Positions 43,686 to 53,534 of a stretch of DNA of 64,000 nt are shown here, one piece after another. Below the pieces are notes generated by a model. That model was given only the letters and a program-made list of their open reading frames with translations. It had not been told where the DNA came from and did no database searches. Location of the stretch: assembly GCF_036248275.1 (NCBI RefSeq), contig NZ_CP109181.1, forward strand, positions 1,612,001-1,676,000, written 5' to 3'. Made by a program: the position numbers and the translations under genes. The DNA comes from Streptomyces sp. NBC_01716 (lineage in GTDB: Bacteria; Actinomycetota; Actinomycetes; Streptomycetales; Streptomycetaceae). Numbering within the stretch: the first letter of the stretch is position 1; every line of letters begins with the position of its first letter.

Positions 43686-44079
43686 CCGGCCCGGTCCGCC
43701 GGGTCCGACCGGTCCCACCGAACTCCGGGTTGTGGCGGCGCTGACACCTGTCCTGTCGCGCCCAGGCGCCGCCGCAGCCCGGGAACCACCAGCCCACGGC
43801 AACGGGGGCCAACAGCCGTCCCTCCCAACGGCCCTCGTGAGGGGTGGTCGCTGGGAGGGACATCCCAGGGACCGCGGCGGCGCGCGAGCCAGTGCGGTGG
43901 CAAGGGGAGCGCCTGTCACCTTCCTGACCAGGAGGAAGGCCGGCCGGCGCGCCCCGTCGCCGTCGCCGCGGTCCCACAGCCCCGTCCGGGGCTCCGTCAG
44001 GCGCCGTCCGGCGGTGCGAATGTCCTGTCGCGCCAGCCTCGCACCGTCGGACGGTCTCCAACTCCCGTGTTAGGCACGT
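43686..44079. other. Gene-free stretch with a large hairpin
   Basis: No convincing gene was found here; open frames on both strands lack family features and ribosome-binding sites. GTCCCTCCCA (43818-43827) and TGGGAGGGAC (43852-43861) are perfect 10-bp arms around an inner CCCTC-GT-GAGGG hairpin, which could end glxR transcription. Confidence 0.5.
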
Positions 44080-44113
44080 AAGATGCCCGGCCGATTCGTC
44101 GGCCGGGCATCTT
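44080..44113. terminator. Hairpin before the Gly/Cys-tail gene
   Basis: AAGATGCCCGGCC (44080-44092) pairs perfectly with GGCCGGGCATCTT (44101-44113) around an 8-nt loop, 33 bp upstream of the next ATG. It may terminate transcription arriving from glxR. Confidence 0.7.
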
Positions 44114-44145
44114 GTGCGGTACCGGCGGATCCGCACACTGAGAGG

Positions 44146-44430
44146 ATGAGCCTCACCGTCCTCCTCGTCCCGCCGGTCGTGCTGCTGCTGATCGTGGGGC
44201 CGCTCATGCTCGCCAAGTACCAGAAGGCGGCCCGACGGCCCGGCGCGGGTGCCGCCGCCGGTGCCGCTGCCGGTGCCGGAGCTGTGGCGTCCGCCAGTTG
44301 GTGGGCCGACGGCCACGCGCACGGCGACGCCGGGGACGCGAGTGGTGGGGACAGCGGAGGCGGGGACGGCGGCGGTGGAGACGGTGGTGGGTGCGGCGGG
44401 TGCGGAGGCTGTGGCGGTTGCGGAGGCTGA
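44146..44430 (+). CDS. Small membrane protein with Gly/Cys-rich tail
   Basis: This 94-residue protein starts at ATG 44146 after GAGAGG. It has one membrane helix (LTVLLVPPVVLLLIVGPLMLAKYQ) and an Ala/Gly linker. The tail becomes Asp/Gly-rich and ends in a regular GGCGG series (four Cys each two or three Gly apart). Such GGCGG tails terminate several actinobacterial membrane proteins of unknown role and could bind metal or be modified. A His-rich patch (ADGHAHGD) precedes it. It is convergent with gcl. Coding potential is supported by the periodic tail, but no family is known to me. Confidence 0.6.
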   Translation: MSLTVLLVPPVVLLLIVGPLMLAKYQKAARRPGAGAAAGAAAGAGAVASASWWADGHAHGDAGDASGGDSGGGDGGGGDGGGCGGCGGCGGCGG

Positions 44431-44503
44431 GGTCGCACGTACGACAGCGGCCCCCCGCACCGGTGTTCCGGGCGAGGGGCCTGACGACACGTCACATGTC
44501 GTG

Positions 44504-46279
<1,776 letters not shown>

Positions 46280-46377
46280 GGAGTGCTCCTGCTTCGGCCT
46301 GGTGGACTCGGGCTCTGTCGCGCCACCTGAGAGCGTCGATTCCGTTGATTCCTTCTCTTCCGGTCCCTTCCAGTCTC

Positions 46378-46445
46378 TTCCGGGATGCGGAAACTGTGTT
46401 CTACTATGTGGAATCAAATCTAAAGTGCCTTCCCAGCGGCGTCAA
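46378..46445 (-). promoter_or_regulatory. gcl promoter with two AllR-type operators
   Basis: On the minus strand, TTGACG (46440-46445) and TAGATT (46417-46422) are spaced 17 bp. Operator TTCTA-CTATG-TGGAA (46399-46413) sits at the expected transcription start. TTCCG-GGATG-CGGAA (46378-46392), with perfect arms, lies just downstream; the two sites start 21 bp apart. Confidence 0.7.
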
Positions 46446-46517
46446 GGGAAGGCGGAAGCCCCTCCCCAACGGCCGTCCGTTGATGGACGATGGGCGGCGG
46501 AAGAGGGGGTACCGAAG

Positions 46518-47138
46518 GTGGCAAAGACCGTTCCTGTCCGCTGTCCCGACTGCGGGCTCGGTCATCAGTTCACGGCGCCGGCCTATCCGTGCCCCTGTGG
46601 ATCGACCGTCTCGGCGCCCCTGGTCGCGGGTTCGCCCGCCACCCGCGTCGTGCGCCGCACCTGGGACGACGAGTGGGTGACCGTCAGCTGCTCCGCGTGC
46701 GGACGGCAGGACCAGTGGCCGCGGCCGGAGCTGGGCTGCCAGTGCGGGACCATACTGCGGGTGCCGGTCAGGCCGGTGACGGCGGGCACGACGTACGACG
46801 CCCGGCGCGACGCCGCGCTGTATCTGCTCGCGATCGGCTTCCGGAACGTCGTACGGGCCCAGGCGCCGCCGGAGGCCGGTATCGATCTGCGCGGTCCCGG
46901 GCTCGTCGCCCAGGTCGACTCGGGCCCGTCTCCCGCCGATCCGCGCGCCGTCGAATGCCTGTGGCTCAACGCGCTGCACGAGTCGGCGGTGAGCGCGTTC
47001 TTCTCCCTGGCCGGTTACACGGACGAGGCGCGCGAGCGCGCCGACGCCCTCGGGGTGCCCCTCTTCGTCCTGGACCCGGCGGGCACCCCGCGACCGGTCA
47101 ACGGGCCCGCTGCCGACCTGGATCGCTCACACGCCTGA
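46518..47138 (+). CDS. Zinc-ribbon protein with degenerate restriction-endonuclease-like domain
   Basis: This 206-residue protein has two zinc ribbons (CPDCG ... CPCG at the start; CSACG ... CQCG around residues 60-80). The C-terminal domain reads DAALYLLAIGFRNVVRAQAPPEAGIDLRGPGLVAQVDSG ... VSAFFSLAGYTDEARERADALGVPLFVLD, which follows the Mrr-like restriction-endonuclease fold. The usual catalytic pattern (Asp, then Glu/Gln-x-Lys) appears as GID and AQVDS, so the Lys is replaced and activity is doubtful. GTG 46518 after GAGGGGG is the likely start. It diverges from gcl. It may bind nucleic acid; the function is unknown. Confidence 0.65.
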   Translation: MAKTVPVRCPDCGLGHQFTAPAYPCPCGSTVSAPLVAGSPATRVVRRTWDDEWVTVSCSACGRQDQWPRPELGCQCGTILRVPVRPVTAGTTYDARRDAALYLLAIGFRNVVRAQAPPEAGIDLRGPGLVAQVDSGPSPADPRAVECLWLNALHESAVSAFFSLAGYTDEARERADALGVPLFVLDPAGTPRPVNGPAADLDRSHA

Positions 47139-47185
47139 CCGGAACACCACAACCGCGCACGTGGTCGCGCGGGCATACTTTCTCC

Positions 47186-47701
47186 ATGCGAATCCGCCCC
47201 GCGGTCCCCGCCGACCTCCCGCTTCTCCAGGACATCGAGAGGGCCGCCGGTGAACCTTTCCGCGCCGTCGGCATGGCGGAGATCGCCGACGACGACCCCC
47301 CGGGCATCGATCTCCTCGACCGCTATCTGCGCGCGGGCCACGCGTGGGTGACCGAGGACGCCGCGGGCCGCCCGGTCGCGTATCTGATCTACGACGAGGT
47401 CGACGGCGCCGCCCATATCGAGCAGGTCTCCGTCCACCCCACGGCGTCGCGGCACGGCGTGGGCCGCGCGCTCATCGAGCATCTCGCCGTACGGGCACGG
47501 TCCGCCGGGCTGGCGGGACTCACCCTCACCACCTTCGCGGACGTGCCGTGGAACGCGCCGTACTACACCCGGCTCGGCTTCCGCACCCTCGCGGAGAGCG
47601 AACTCACCGACGGGCTGCGGGAGATCAGGCGCGCCGAGGCCGCGCACGGGCTCGACCACTGGCCCCGCGTGTGCATGCGCCGCACCACGACGCCGAGTTG
47701 A
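47186..47701 (+). CDS. GNAT family N-acetyltransferase
   Basis: This 171-residue protein starts IRPAVPADLPLLQDIERAAGEPFRAVGM. It has the GNAT acetyl-CoA loop SVHPTASRHGVGRALIEHLAVRARSAG and the strand PWNAPYYTRLGFRTLAESEL. The end (EAAHGLDHWPRVCMRR) is typical of RimI-like stand-alone acetyltransferases in Streptomyces. The start ATG 47186 is 47 bp after the zinc-ribbon gene. The substrate is unknown. It is convergent with the acyl-CoA synthetase gene. Confidence 0.88.
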   Translation: MRIRPAVPADLPLLQDIERAAGEPFRAVGMAEIADDDPPGIDLLDRYLRAGHAWVTEDAAGRPVAYLIYDEVDGAAHIEQVSVHPTASRHGVGRALIEHLAVRARSAGLAGLTLTTFADVPWNAPYYTRLGFRTLAESELTDGLREIRRAEAAHGLDHWPRVCMRRTTTPS

Positions 47702-47725
47702 GTGACCGGACGCGCTCCGGGCCCC

Positions 47726-49453
47726 TCAACGCAGGTCGCTCTCCTCGTACTCGGCGCCCGAGCCCTCGGCCGTCCGCTCGCGCAGTTCGATACGGCGGAT
47801 CTTGCCCGAGACCGTCTTGGGCAGCTCGGCGAACTCGATGAGGCGCACCCGCTTGTACGGGGAGAGAACCGCGCGCGAGTGCGCGAAGAGCAGCTTCGCC
47901 GTGTCCGGGCCAGGCTCCCAGCCGTGCGCCAGGACGATGTACGCCTTCGGCACGTTGAGCCGCAGCGGATCCGGCGCCGGTACGACGGCGGCCTCGGCCA
48001 CCGCCTCGTGCTCCAGCAGCGCGCTCTCCAGCTCGAACGGCGAGATCTTGTAGTCCGACGCCTTGAACACGTCGTCGCCGCGGCCGATGTACGTGATGTA
48101 GCCGTCGGCGTCGCGCGAGCCGATGTCGCCGGTGCGGTAGAAACCGTCCGCCATGGCCTCGGCCGTACGCTCCGGGTCGCCGTGGTAGCCGGTCATCAGA
48201 CCGACCGGGGAGTGGGCGAGGACCAGCGAGATCTCGCCCTCGGTGGCGCCGGGCGCGCCGGTGACCGGGTCGAGCAGCTCCACCGCATAGCCGGGGGTCG
48301 GCCGGCCCATCGAACCGGCCTTGAGCAGCTGCCCCGGTGAGTTGGCGACCTGGACGGCCGTCTCGGTCTGGCCGAAGCCGTCCCTGATCGTCGCGCCCCA
48401 CTCCCTGCGGACGGTCTCGATGACCTCGGGGTTGAGCGGTTCACCGGCGGCGACGACCTCGCGGGGGCGGTTGCGCAGCTGGGTGAGGTCGGCCTGGATG
48501 AGCATCCGCCACACGGTGGGCGGGGCACAGAAGCTGGTCACGCCCGCGCGGTCCATCTCGGCCATCAGCCGGCCGGCGTCGAAGCGCGTGTAGTTGTGGA
48601 TGAAGACGGTCGCCTCGGCGTTCCACGGCGCGAAGAGATTGGACCAGGCGTGCTTGGCCCAGCCGGGTGAGGAGATGTTCAGATGCACGTCGCCGGGCCT
48701 GAGCCCGATCCAGTACATCGTGGCGAGATGGCCGATCGGGTACGAGACATGGGTGTGCTCGACGAGCTTGGGGTGGGCGGTGGTGCCGGAGGTGAAGTAG
48801 AGCATCAGGGTGTCGTCCGCCCGGGTGACCCCGTCGGGCTCGAAGTCCACGGACTCGCCGTGGGACGCCTCGTAGGACCGCCAGCCGCCGTCGGAGGCAC
48901 GGCCGGTCCCGCCGTCCGGGTCCCCGGCGCCGGCATCGGGGCCTTCGGCGCCGACCACGATCCGGGTGTACTCCCCCGGCACCTCCGCGAACTTCCCGGT
49001 GTCACCCGCCCGGACGATCACATGCCGTACCCGCCCGCGCTCGATCCGGTCCCGCAGGTCCAGGGGGCCGAGCAGCGGGGTCGCCGGGATGACGACGGCG
49101 CGGAGCTTCATCGCGGCCAGCGCCGTCTCCCACAGCTCCGTCTGATTGCCGAGCATGACGAGGATCCGGTCCCCGGCCGCCACGCCCTGGGCGCGCAGCC
49201 AGTTGGCCACCTGGCCGGAGCGGGTGGCCATCGCCGCGAAGGAGGTGACGCGCTCGGTGCCGTCCTCCTCGACGATGTGCAGCGCGGGCCGGTCGTTGTC
49301 CTCGGCGATGACGTCGAACCAGTCGAGCGCCCAGTTGAAATGCTCGGGCCGGGGCCAGACGAAGCCTTCGTACGCCGCCGTGTAGTCCTCCCGGTGCCGC
49401 AGCAGGAAGTCCCTGGCGGCGCGGAACTGCCCGGTCGCATCGACTGTCGTCAT
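47726..49453 (-). CDS. AMP-binding acyl-CoA synthetase
   Basis: This 575-residue ANL-family ligase has the P-loop YFTSGTTAHPKLVEHTH, the adenylation motif DGFGQTETA, the hinge FYRTGDIGSRDADGYITYIGRGDD and the C-terminal catalytic Lys in LPKTVSGKIRRIEL. The N-terminus (FNWALDWFDVIAEDNDRPALHIVEEDG) and architecture fit medium-chain or propionate-like acyl-CoA synthetases (MbcS/MACS group). It has no carrier-protein or oxidoreductase fusion. Upstream, a CCCCTACGGG / CCCGTAGGGG inverted repeat marks its likely regulatory region. The carboxylic acid substrate is not determined. Confidence 0.93.
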   Translation of the reverse strand: MTTVDATGQFRAARDFLLRHREDYTAAYEGFVWPRPEHFNWALDWFDVIAEDNDRPALHIVEEDGTERVTSFAAMATRSGQVANWLRAQGVAAGDRILVMLGNQTELWETALAAMKLRAVVIPATPLLGPLDLRDRIERGRVRHVIVRAGDTGKFAEVPGEYTRIVVGAEGPDAGAGDPDGGTGRASDGGWRSYEASHGESVDFEPDGVTRADDTLMLYFTSGTTAHPKLVEHTHVSYPIGHLATMYWIGLRPGDVHLNISSPGWAKHAWSNLFAPWNAEATVFIHNYTRFDAGRLMAEMDRAGVTSFCAPPTVWRMLIQADLTQLRNRPREVVAAGEPLNPEVIETVRREWGATIRDGFGQTETAVQVANSPGQLLKAGSMGRPTPGYAVELLDPVTGAPGATEGEISLVLAHSPVGLMTGYHGDPERTAEAMADGFYRTGDIGSRDADGYITYIGRGDDVFKASDYKISPFELESALLEHEAVAEAAVVPAPDPLRLNVPKAYIVLAHGWEPGPDTAKLLFAHSRAVLSPYKRVRLIEFAELPKTVSGKIRRIELRERTAEGSGAEYEESDLR

Positions 49454-49517
49454 GTGCCCTCCTCATCACGCGCCCGTTCACCGACATCCTGTAACGGGCG
49501 ATGCGCGTCTCACCACC

Positions 49518-49555
49518 CCCCTACGGGGGTGAACCGATCGTGTCACCCGTAGGGG
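49518..49555 (-). promoter_or_regulatory. Inverted repeat upstream of the acyl-CoA synthetase
   Basis: CCCCTACGGGGGTGA (49518-49532) and TCACCCGTAGGGG (49543-49555) are mutually complementary except for two extra G, in the 250-bp gap before the divergent SAV_915-type gene, 65 bp upstream of the synthetase start. The remaining gap shows nothing else recognisable. Confidence 0.45.
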
Positions 49556-49703
49556 CTGCCGCCGTGAGAAAGCCGCCGCCGTAAGAGAGCCGTCAAATAA
49601 CCGGCCCCGCCGGTCAACGCCGCGTCATGAGATGTCCGGTCCGCCCCGGGCCGGGCATAGCTTCCAGGTGTCAGACAGCGACGACTCCCCTGGGGAGGAC
49701 ACC

Positions 49704-50090
49704 ATGGAGAGCACCACTCACGAAGACGCGGACCCCGAAGAACGCAAGCCGGCGGGGCCGCTGTACATACCTGTACGGCTCGGCTCCGCCGGGGGTCACC
49801 ATCTGCGCTTCATGCGCACACCGCTCGGCGCGCGTACCGCCGTCGGCTTCACCAGCGCGCGGCGGCTGACCGCCGCGCTCGGCCCGCGACAGCCGTACAT
49901 CCGCCTCGCGGAAACGTGCCTGCGGACGCTCTCGGAACCGCTCGGCGTCGTCCTCGTGACCATCGACCCGCAGCTCGCCGCCGCGCCCGTCGACCGGCGG
50001 ACGCCCGCGCCCGGCCACGCGCCGGCCCGCACGACGGTGCGGCCGTGTCTGCGCCACACCGGCGGGGTGCCGCTGGCGGTGGGCGCGTGA
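49704..50090 (+). CDS. SAV_915-type protein
   Basis: This 128-residue protein has an acidic start (MESTTHEDADPEERK), then PLYIPVRLGSAGGHHLRFMRTPLGARTAVGFTSARRLTAALGPRQPYIRLAETCLRTLSEPLGVVLVTIDPQ. I recognise this as the Streptomyces SAV_915/SseB-like family, of unknown function. The stop overlaps the next start (GTGA at 50087-50090), coupling it to the diaminopimelate decarboxylase-like gene. ATG 49704 follows GGGGAGGAC. The C-terminal 40 residues are Pro/Ala-rich. Confidence 0.78.
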   Translation: MESTTHEDADPEERKPAGPLYIPVRLGSAGGHHLRFMRTPLGARTAVGFTSARRLTAALGPRQPYIRLAETCLRTLSEPLGVVLVTIDPQLAAAPVDRRTPAPGHAPARTTVRPCLRHTGGVPLAVGA

Positions 50091-51418
50091 GAACCGAACC
50101 GCGGCTCGTCGTCAACGAGCTGAGCTCCCCGTCCGTCTGGCCCGCGTCGGCCGTGTCGGCTCCCGGCGGCGACCTCTGTGTCGCCGGTGTCTCCCTTCTG
50201 GAGCTGGCCGAGCGTTACGGCACTCCCGCCTACGTGCTCGACGAGGGCGAGGTACGGTCCCGGGCCCGCGCCTGGCTGCGCGCGCTGCCCGAGGCGGAGA
50301 TCGTCTACGCGGCGAAGGCGTTCCTGTGCCGCGCCGTCGTGGACTGGATGGAGCAGGAGGGCCTGGGCCTCGACGTCTGCTCGGCGGGCGAGCTGGAGCT
50401 GGCGGCCACCCGCGGCTTCCCCACCGAGCGGATCGTGCTGCACGGCAACGCCAAGTCGCCGGAGGACCTGCGGACGGCGCTGCGGCTCGGGGTCGGCAGG
50501 ATCGTCATCGACGCGGACTGCGAGATAGCGAGGCTCGCCGCGCGGGTGCCGCCGCACGACACGCAGCGGGTGATGATCCGCGTACTGCCGGGGATCGGGG
50601 CCGGCGCCCACCCGAAGATCCGTACGGGGACCGAGGGCCAGAAGTTCGGTCTTTCGATCGCGAACGGGGACGCGGCGGACGCCGTGGCCCGGATCATGGG
50701 CCAGCCGCAGCTCGAACTGGTCGGTCTGCACTGCCACTTGGGCTCGCAGATCGTCTCGCCGGAGCCGTACGAGCGGGCGGCACGGGCGCTGGTCTCGTTC
50801 CTCGTACGCGTACGGGACCGGTTCGGTGTCGTACTGCCCGAGCTGGATCTGGGCGGCGGCTTCGCCGCGGCGTATCTGCCGGGCGACGAGGCTCCGGCGC
50901 CCGCCGTGTACGGACGGCGGATCAGGCGGGCGCTGATCGGCGCCTGCGCCGGGGCGGGCCTGCCGATCCCGCGGCTGACGCTGGAGCCTGGCCGCTCGAT
51001 CATGGCGCCGGCCGGGATCGCGCTGTACCGGGTGCTCGCCGTGAAGCGGACGGGCGGCCGGGTCTTCGTGGCGGTGGACGGCGGCATGAGCGACAACCCG
51101 CGCCCCGCGCTGTACGGCGCCCTCTACACCGTCCGCCGGGTCGGGCGCGCCTCGACGGCGCCGATGCGGGCGGCCACGGTCGTCGGCCGGCACTGCGAGG
51201 CGGGGGACGTGCTCGCGGACGGGGTGGAGCTGCCGGACGACATCCGGCCCGGCGACGTGCTCGCGGTGCCCGCGTCGGGGGCGTACCAGGTGTCGATGGC
51301 GTCGGGCTACAACATGACCGGCCGCCCGCCGGTGGTGGCGGTCGCCGACGGACGCTCGCGGCTGCTGGTGCGCCGCGAGACGCTCGACGACCAGCGCCGC
51401 CGCGACGTCGGCCTCTGA
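50087..51418 (+). CDS. lysA: Diaminopimelate decarboxylase-like PLP enzyme
   Basis: This 443-residue fold-III PLP enzyme has the Schiff-base Lys77 in IVYAAKAFLCRAV. It continues with the LDVCSAGELELA block, GLHCHLGSQI, the phosphate-binding LEPGRSIMAPAG and the C-terminal substrate motif DVLAVPASGAYQVSMASGYNM. These are the standard LysA motifs for making L-lysine from meso-diaminopimelate. It lacks the usual lysine-pathway neighbours and is translationally coupled (GTGA) to a SAV_915-type gene, so it may be a second copy with a special role. The start is a GTG. A hairpin follows. Confidence 0.9.
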   Translation: MRTEPRLVVNELSSPSVWPASAVSAPGGDLCVAGVSLLELAERYGTPAYVLDEGEVRSRARAWLRALPEAEIVYAAKAFLCRAVVDWMEQEGLGLDVCSAGELELAATRGFPTERIVLHGNAKSPEDLRTALRLGVGRIVIDADCEIARLAARVPPHDTQRVMIRVLPGIGAGAHPKIRTGTEGQKFGLSIANGDAADAVARIMGQPQLELVGLHCHLGSQIVSPEPYERAARALVSFLVRVRDRFGVVLPELDLGGGFAAAYLPGDEAPAPAVYGRRIRRALIGACAGAGLPIPRLTLEPGRSIMAPAGIALYRVLAVKRTGGRVFVAVDGGMSDNPRPALYGALYTVRRVGRASTAPMRAATVVGRHCEAGDVLADGVELPDDIRPGDVLAVPASGAYQVSMASGYNMTGRPPVVAVADGRSRLLVRRETLDDQRRRDVGL

Positions 51419-51445
51419 GCCCTAGGGCGTTTGGATCTTGCCGGT

Positions 51446-51474
51446 GGCCGGGCGGGCGCGCCTTCCGCCCGGCC
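51446..51474. terminator. Hairpin terminator after the lysA-like gene
   Basis: GGCCGGGCGG (51446-51455) pairs with CCGCCCGGCC (51465-51474) around a 9-nt loop between convergent genes. Just before it is TAGGGCGT..GGATCTTGCCGG (51423-51444), also found beside the hairpin at 13694. Confidence 0.75.
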
Positions 51475-51488
51475 CGGCCCACCCCGTG

Positions 51489-52286
51489 TCAGACCGCCGC
51501 GGTGACCGTGAACAGCGCGCCGTCCGGGTCGCGGAGTGTGGCCTCCTCGACCTCCGACGACGCGTCCGACCGCACCACGAGAGAGCCGCCCGATGCCAGC
51601 GCGGCGTCAACGGCCGCCGGCACGTCCTTCACGTTGAAGTGCACGTGCCAGCGCGGCCGGATCTGCGGATCGGGGGACGCCTGGACCGCGCCGCCCCTGA
51701 TCCGCGCGAGCGGCTCGTCGCCGTCGAGGAGCACCGCCTCGTCCTTCTCGTGCGCCAGGCGCAGTTTGCCCACGCCCTCCGGCTCCCAGCCGAGCGTGAG
51801 CGAGTAGAAGCGCCCTGCCGCCGCGGCGTCCCTGGTGCACAGCTCCAGCGAGGCCGAGCCGCTGCCGCGCCCCATCGACCAGTCGGTGCGCACGGAGCCT
51901 TCCCAGATACCGAAGACCGCGCCGTCCGGGTCGACCGCGAGCGCGGCGCGCCCGGTGTGGAAGGCCAGCGGACCGACGCCGACCGTGCCGCCGCGCTCCC
52001 TGATCCGGGCCGCCGCCTCGTCGACGTTCGTGACGTCGAAGTACGGGGTCCAGGAGACGGCCACCTGGAGCGAGGAGGCGAGTGCCCCGATGCCGCCGAC
52101 GGGCACGCCGTCGATGAGCGCCACGGAGAAGTCGTCACCGAGCCCCGCGCGCCGGTAGGTCCAGCCGAGGACCCGGCCGTAGAAGTCCTGGGCGCCCGGC
52201 AGTTCGCGTGCCAGCAGGCTCACCCAGATAGGCGCTCCGGCGACTCCCTGTGCTTTCGGCATCCCGCTCCGTTCCATTGAAATCAC
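51489..52286 (-). CDS. Two-domain VOC family protein
   Basis: This 265-residue protein is made of two tandem VOC modules. Module 1 spans APIWVSLLARELPGAQDFYGRVLGWTY to AVDPDGAVFGIWE; module 2 spans ASLELCTRDAAAAGRFYSLTLGWEPE to LRDPDGALFTVTAAV. This is the common arrangement of Streptomyces hydroxylase-like or antibiotic-sequestering glyoxalase-fold proteins. The start is uncertain: GTG 52286 follows GGGAGGG, and ATGs at 52277 and 52262 are also in frame. No enzyme activity can be inferred. It diverges from the CebR-like regulator with 190 bp between them. Confidence 0.85.
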   Translation of the reverse strand: MISMERSGMPKAQGVAGAPIWVSLLARELPGAQDFYGRVLGWTYRRAGLGDDFSVALIDGVPVGGIGALASSLQVAVSWTPYFDVTNVDEAAARIRERGGTVGVGPLAFHTGRAALAVDPDGAVFGIWEGSVRTDWSMGRGSGSASLELCTRDAAAAGRFYSLTLGWEPEGVGKLRLAHEKDEAVLLDGDEPLARIRGGAVQASPDPQIRPRWHVHFNVKDVPAAVDAALASGGSLVVRSDASSEVEEATLRDPDGALFTVTAAV

Positions 52287-52412
52287 TGCCCTCCCGTGCG
52301 GCGCATCGGAAGGCTGGTGCCCTTACGTACACGACAGACACCTTTGAATGTATTTGAAGGAAATGCCGAGCGGCACCCAGCGGGCGTCCGCGATATGATC
52401 AACCACTTATCG

Positions 52413-52426
52413 TGGGAGCGCTCCCA
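52413..52426. promoter_or_regulatory. CebR box (TGGGAGCGCTCCCA)
   Basis: A perfect 14-bp palindrome identical to the operator known for the cellobiose repressor CebR in Streptomyces lies 50 bp upstream of the LacI-type gene at 52476. It could mediate autoregulation. Confidence 0.85.
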
Positions 52427-52475
52427 GTGATTGGATGTCGGTCCCCCCGACGGAGCCCCCGATGGAGGTCGCAGG

Positions 52476-53513
52476 ATGGTGGCAAGGGGACGTACGCGTA
52501 CGGGCCGGAGCCGGCCCACCCTCGAAGAGGTGGCGGCGCACGCGGGCGTGGGCCGGGGCACCGTCTCGCGCGTCGTCAACAACTCGCCACGGGTACGGGA
52601 GTCCACCAGGCAGGCCGTCGAACGGGCCATCGCCGAACTGGGCTACATACCCAACCGGGCGGCCCGCGCGCTCGCCGCGAACCGTACCGACGCGGTGGCC
52701 CTGGTGATCCCGGAGACCGAGAAGCGGTTCTTCGCCGAGCCGTACTTCTCCGACGTGCTCCACGGTGTCGGCACCGGCCTGGCCGACACCGAGATGCAGT
52801 TGCTGCTCACGCTCGTACGCACCGAGAACGAGCGCCGGCGCTTCCTCCAGTACGCGCGCGCCGGCCGCGTCGACGGCGTGCTGCTGGTGTCCGTGCACGG
52901 CAGCGACCCGCTGCCGGATCTGCTCGCCGAGATGGACCTGCCGACGGTGCTCAGCGGCCGTCGTTCGGCCGACGAGCCGGTGAGTTACGTCGACTCCGAC
53001 AATGTCGGCGGCGCCCGCTCTGCCGTACGGCACCTCGCGGAGACCGGGCGGCGGCGGATCGCAACGGTCACCGGGCCGCTCGACATGTACGTGGCGCGGT
53101 GCCGGCTCGGCGGGTATCAGGAGGCCGTGGCCGCCGCCGGGGGTGACGCGGATCCCTCGTGGACCGCGCACGGTGACTTCACCGAGGAGAGCGGACGGCG
53201 GGCGATGACGGAGCTGCTGGCCCGCCACCCGGATCTGGACGCGGTGTTCGCCGCGTCCGACGTGATGGCGGCGGGCGCCCTGCACTCGCTGCGGGCGGCG
53301 GGGCGGCGGGTGCCCGAGGACGTGGCCGTCGTCGGCTTCGACGACTCCCCCATCGCCGCCCACACCGATCCGCAGCTCACCTCCGTGCGGCAGCCGGTGG
53401 AGGAGATGGGGCGGGCGATGGCGCGGGTGCTGCTGGAGGGGATCGACGATCCCGGCGCGCCGGCGCAACACGTCGTACTGCCGACGGAGTTGGTGCGGCG
53501 CGCGTCGTCCTGA
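52476..53513 (+). CDS. LacI family regulator, CebR-like
   Basis: This 345-residue regulator has the N-terminal LacI HTH TLEEVAAHAGVGRGTVSRVVN, the hinge helix YIPNRAARALA and a type I periplasmic-binding-like effector domain (ALVIPETEKRFFAEPYFSDVLHGVG, AVFAASDVMAAGALHSL, VGFDDSPIA). The text closely resembles CebR of Streptomyces (FFAEPYFSD-GVG-LADTEMQLLL). The start is ATG 52476 with GGAGG at -12; an earlier in-frame ATG is unlikely. The CebR box upstream supports this. Neighbouring cellulose genes are absent except the decayed GH9 gene downstream, so its present targets are elsewhere or it is a relic paralogue. Confidence 0.93.
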   Translation: MVARGRTRTGRSRPTLEEVAAHAGVGRGTVSRVVNNSPRVRESTRQAVERAIAELGYIPNRAARALAANRTDAVALVIPETEKRFFAEPYFSDVLHGVGTGLADTEMQLLLTLVRTENERRRFLQYARAGRVDGVLLVSVHGSDPLPDLLAEMDLPTVLSGRRSADEPVSYVDSDNVGGARSAVRHLAETGRRRIATVTGPLDMYVARCRLGGYQEAVAAAGGDADPSWTAHGDFTEESGRRAMTELLARHPDLDAVFAASDVMAAGALHSLRAAGRRVPEDVAVVGFDDSPIAAHTDPQLTSVRQPVEEMGRAMARVLLEGIDDPGAPAQHVVLPTELVRRASS

Positions 53514-53534
53514 GACCGTGGCCGTCGTTCGGCG

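Noticed and set aside
46280..46517. Riboswitch in the gcl leader
   Set aside because: The 138-nt leader is explained by two AllR-type palindromes and lacks a conserved aptamer-like arrangement that I could recognise.
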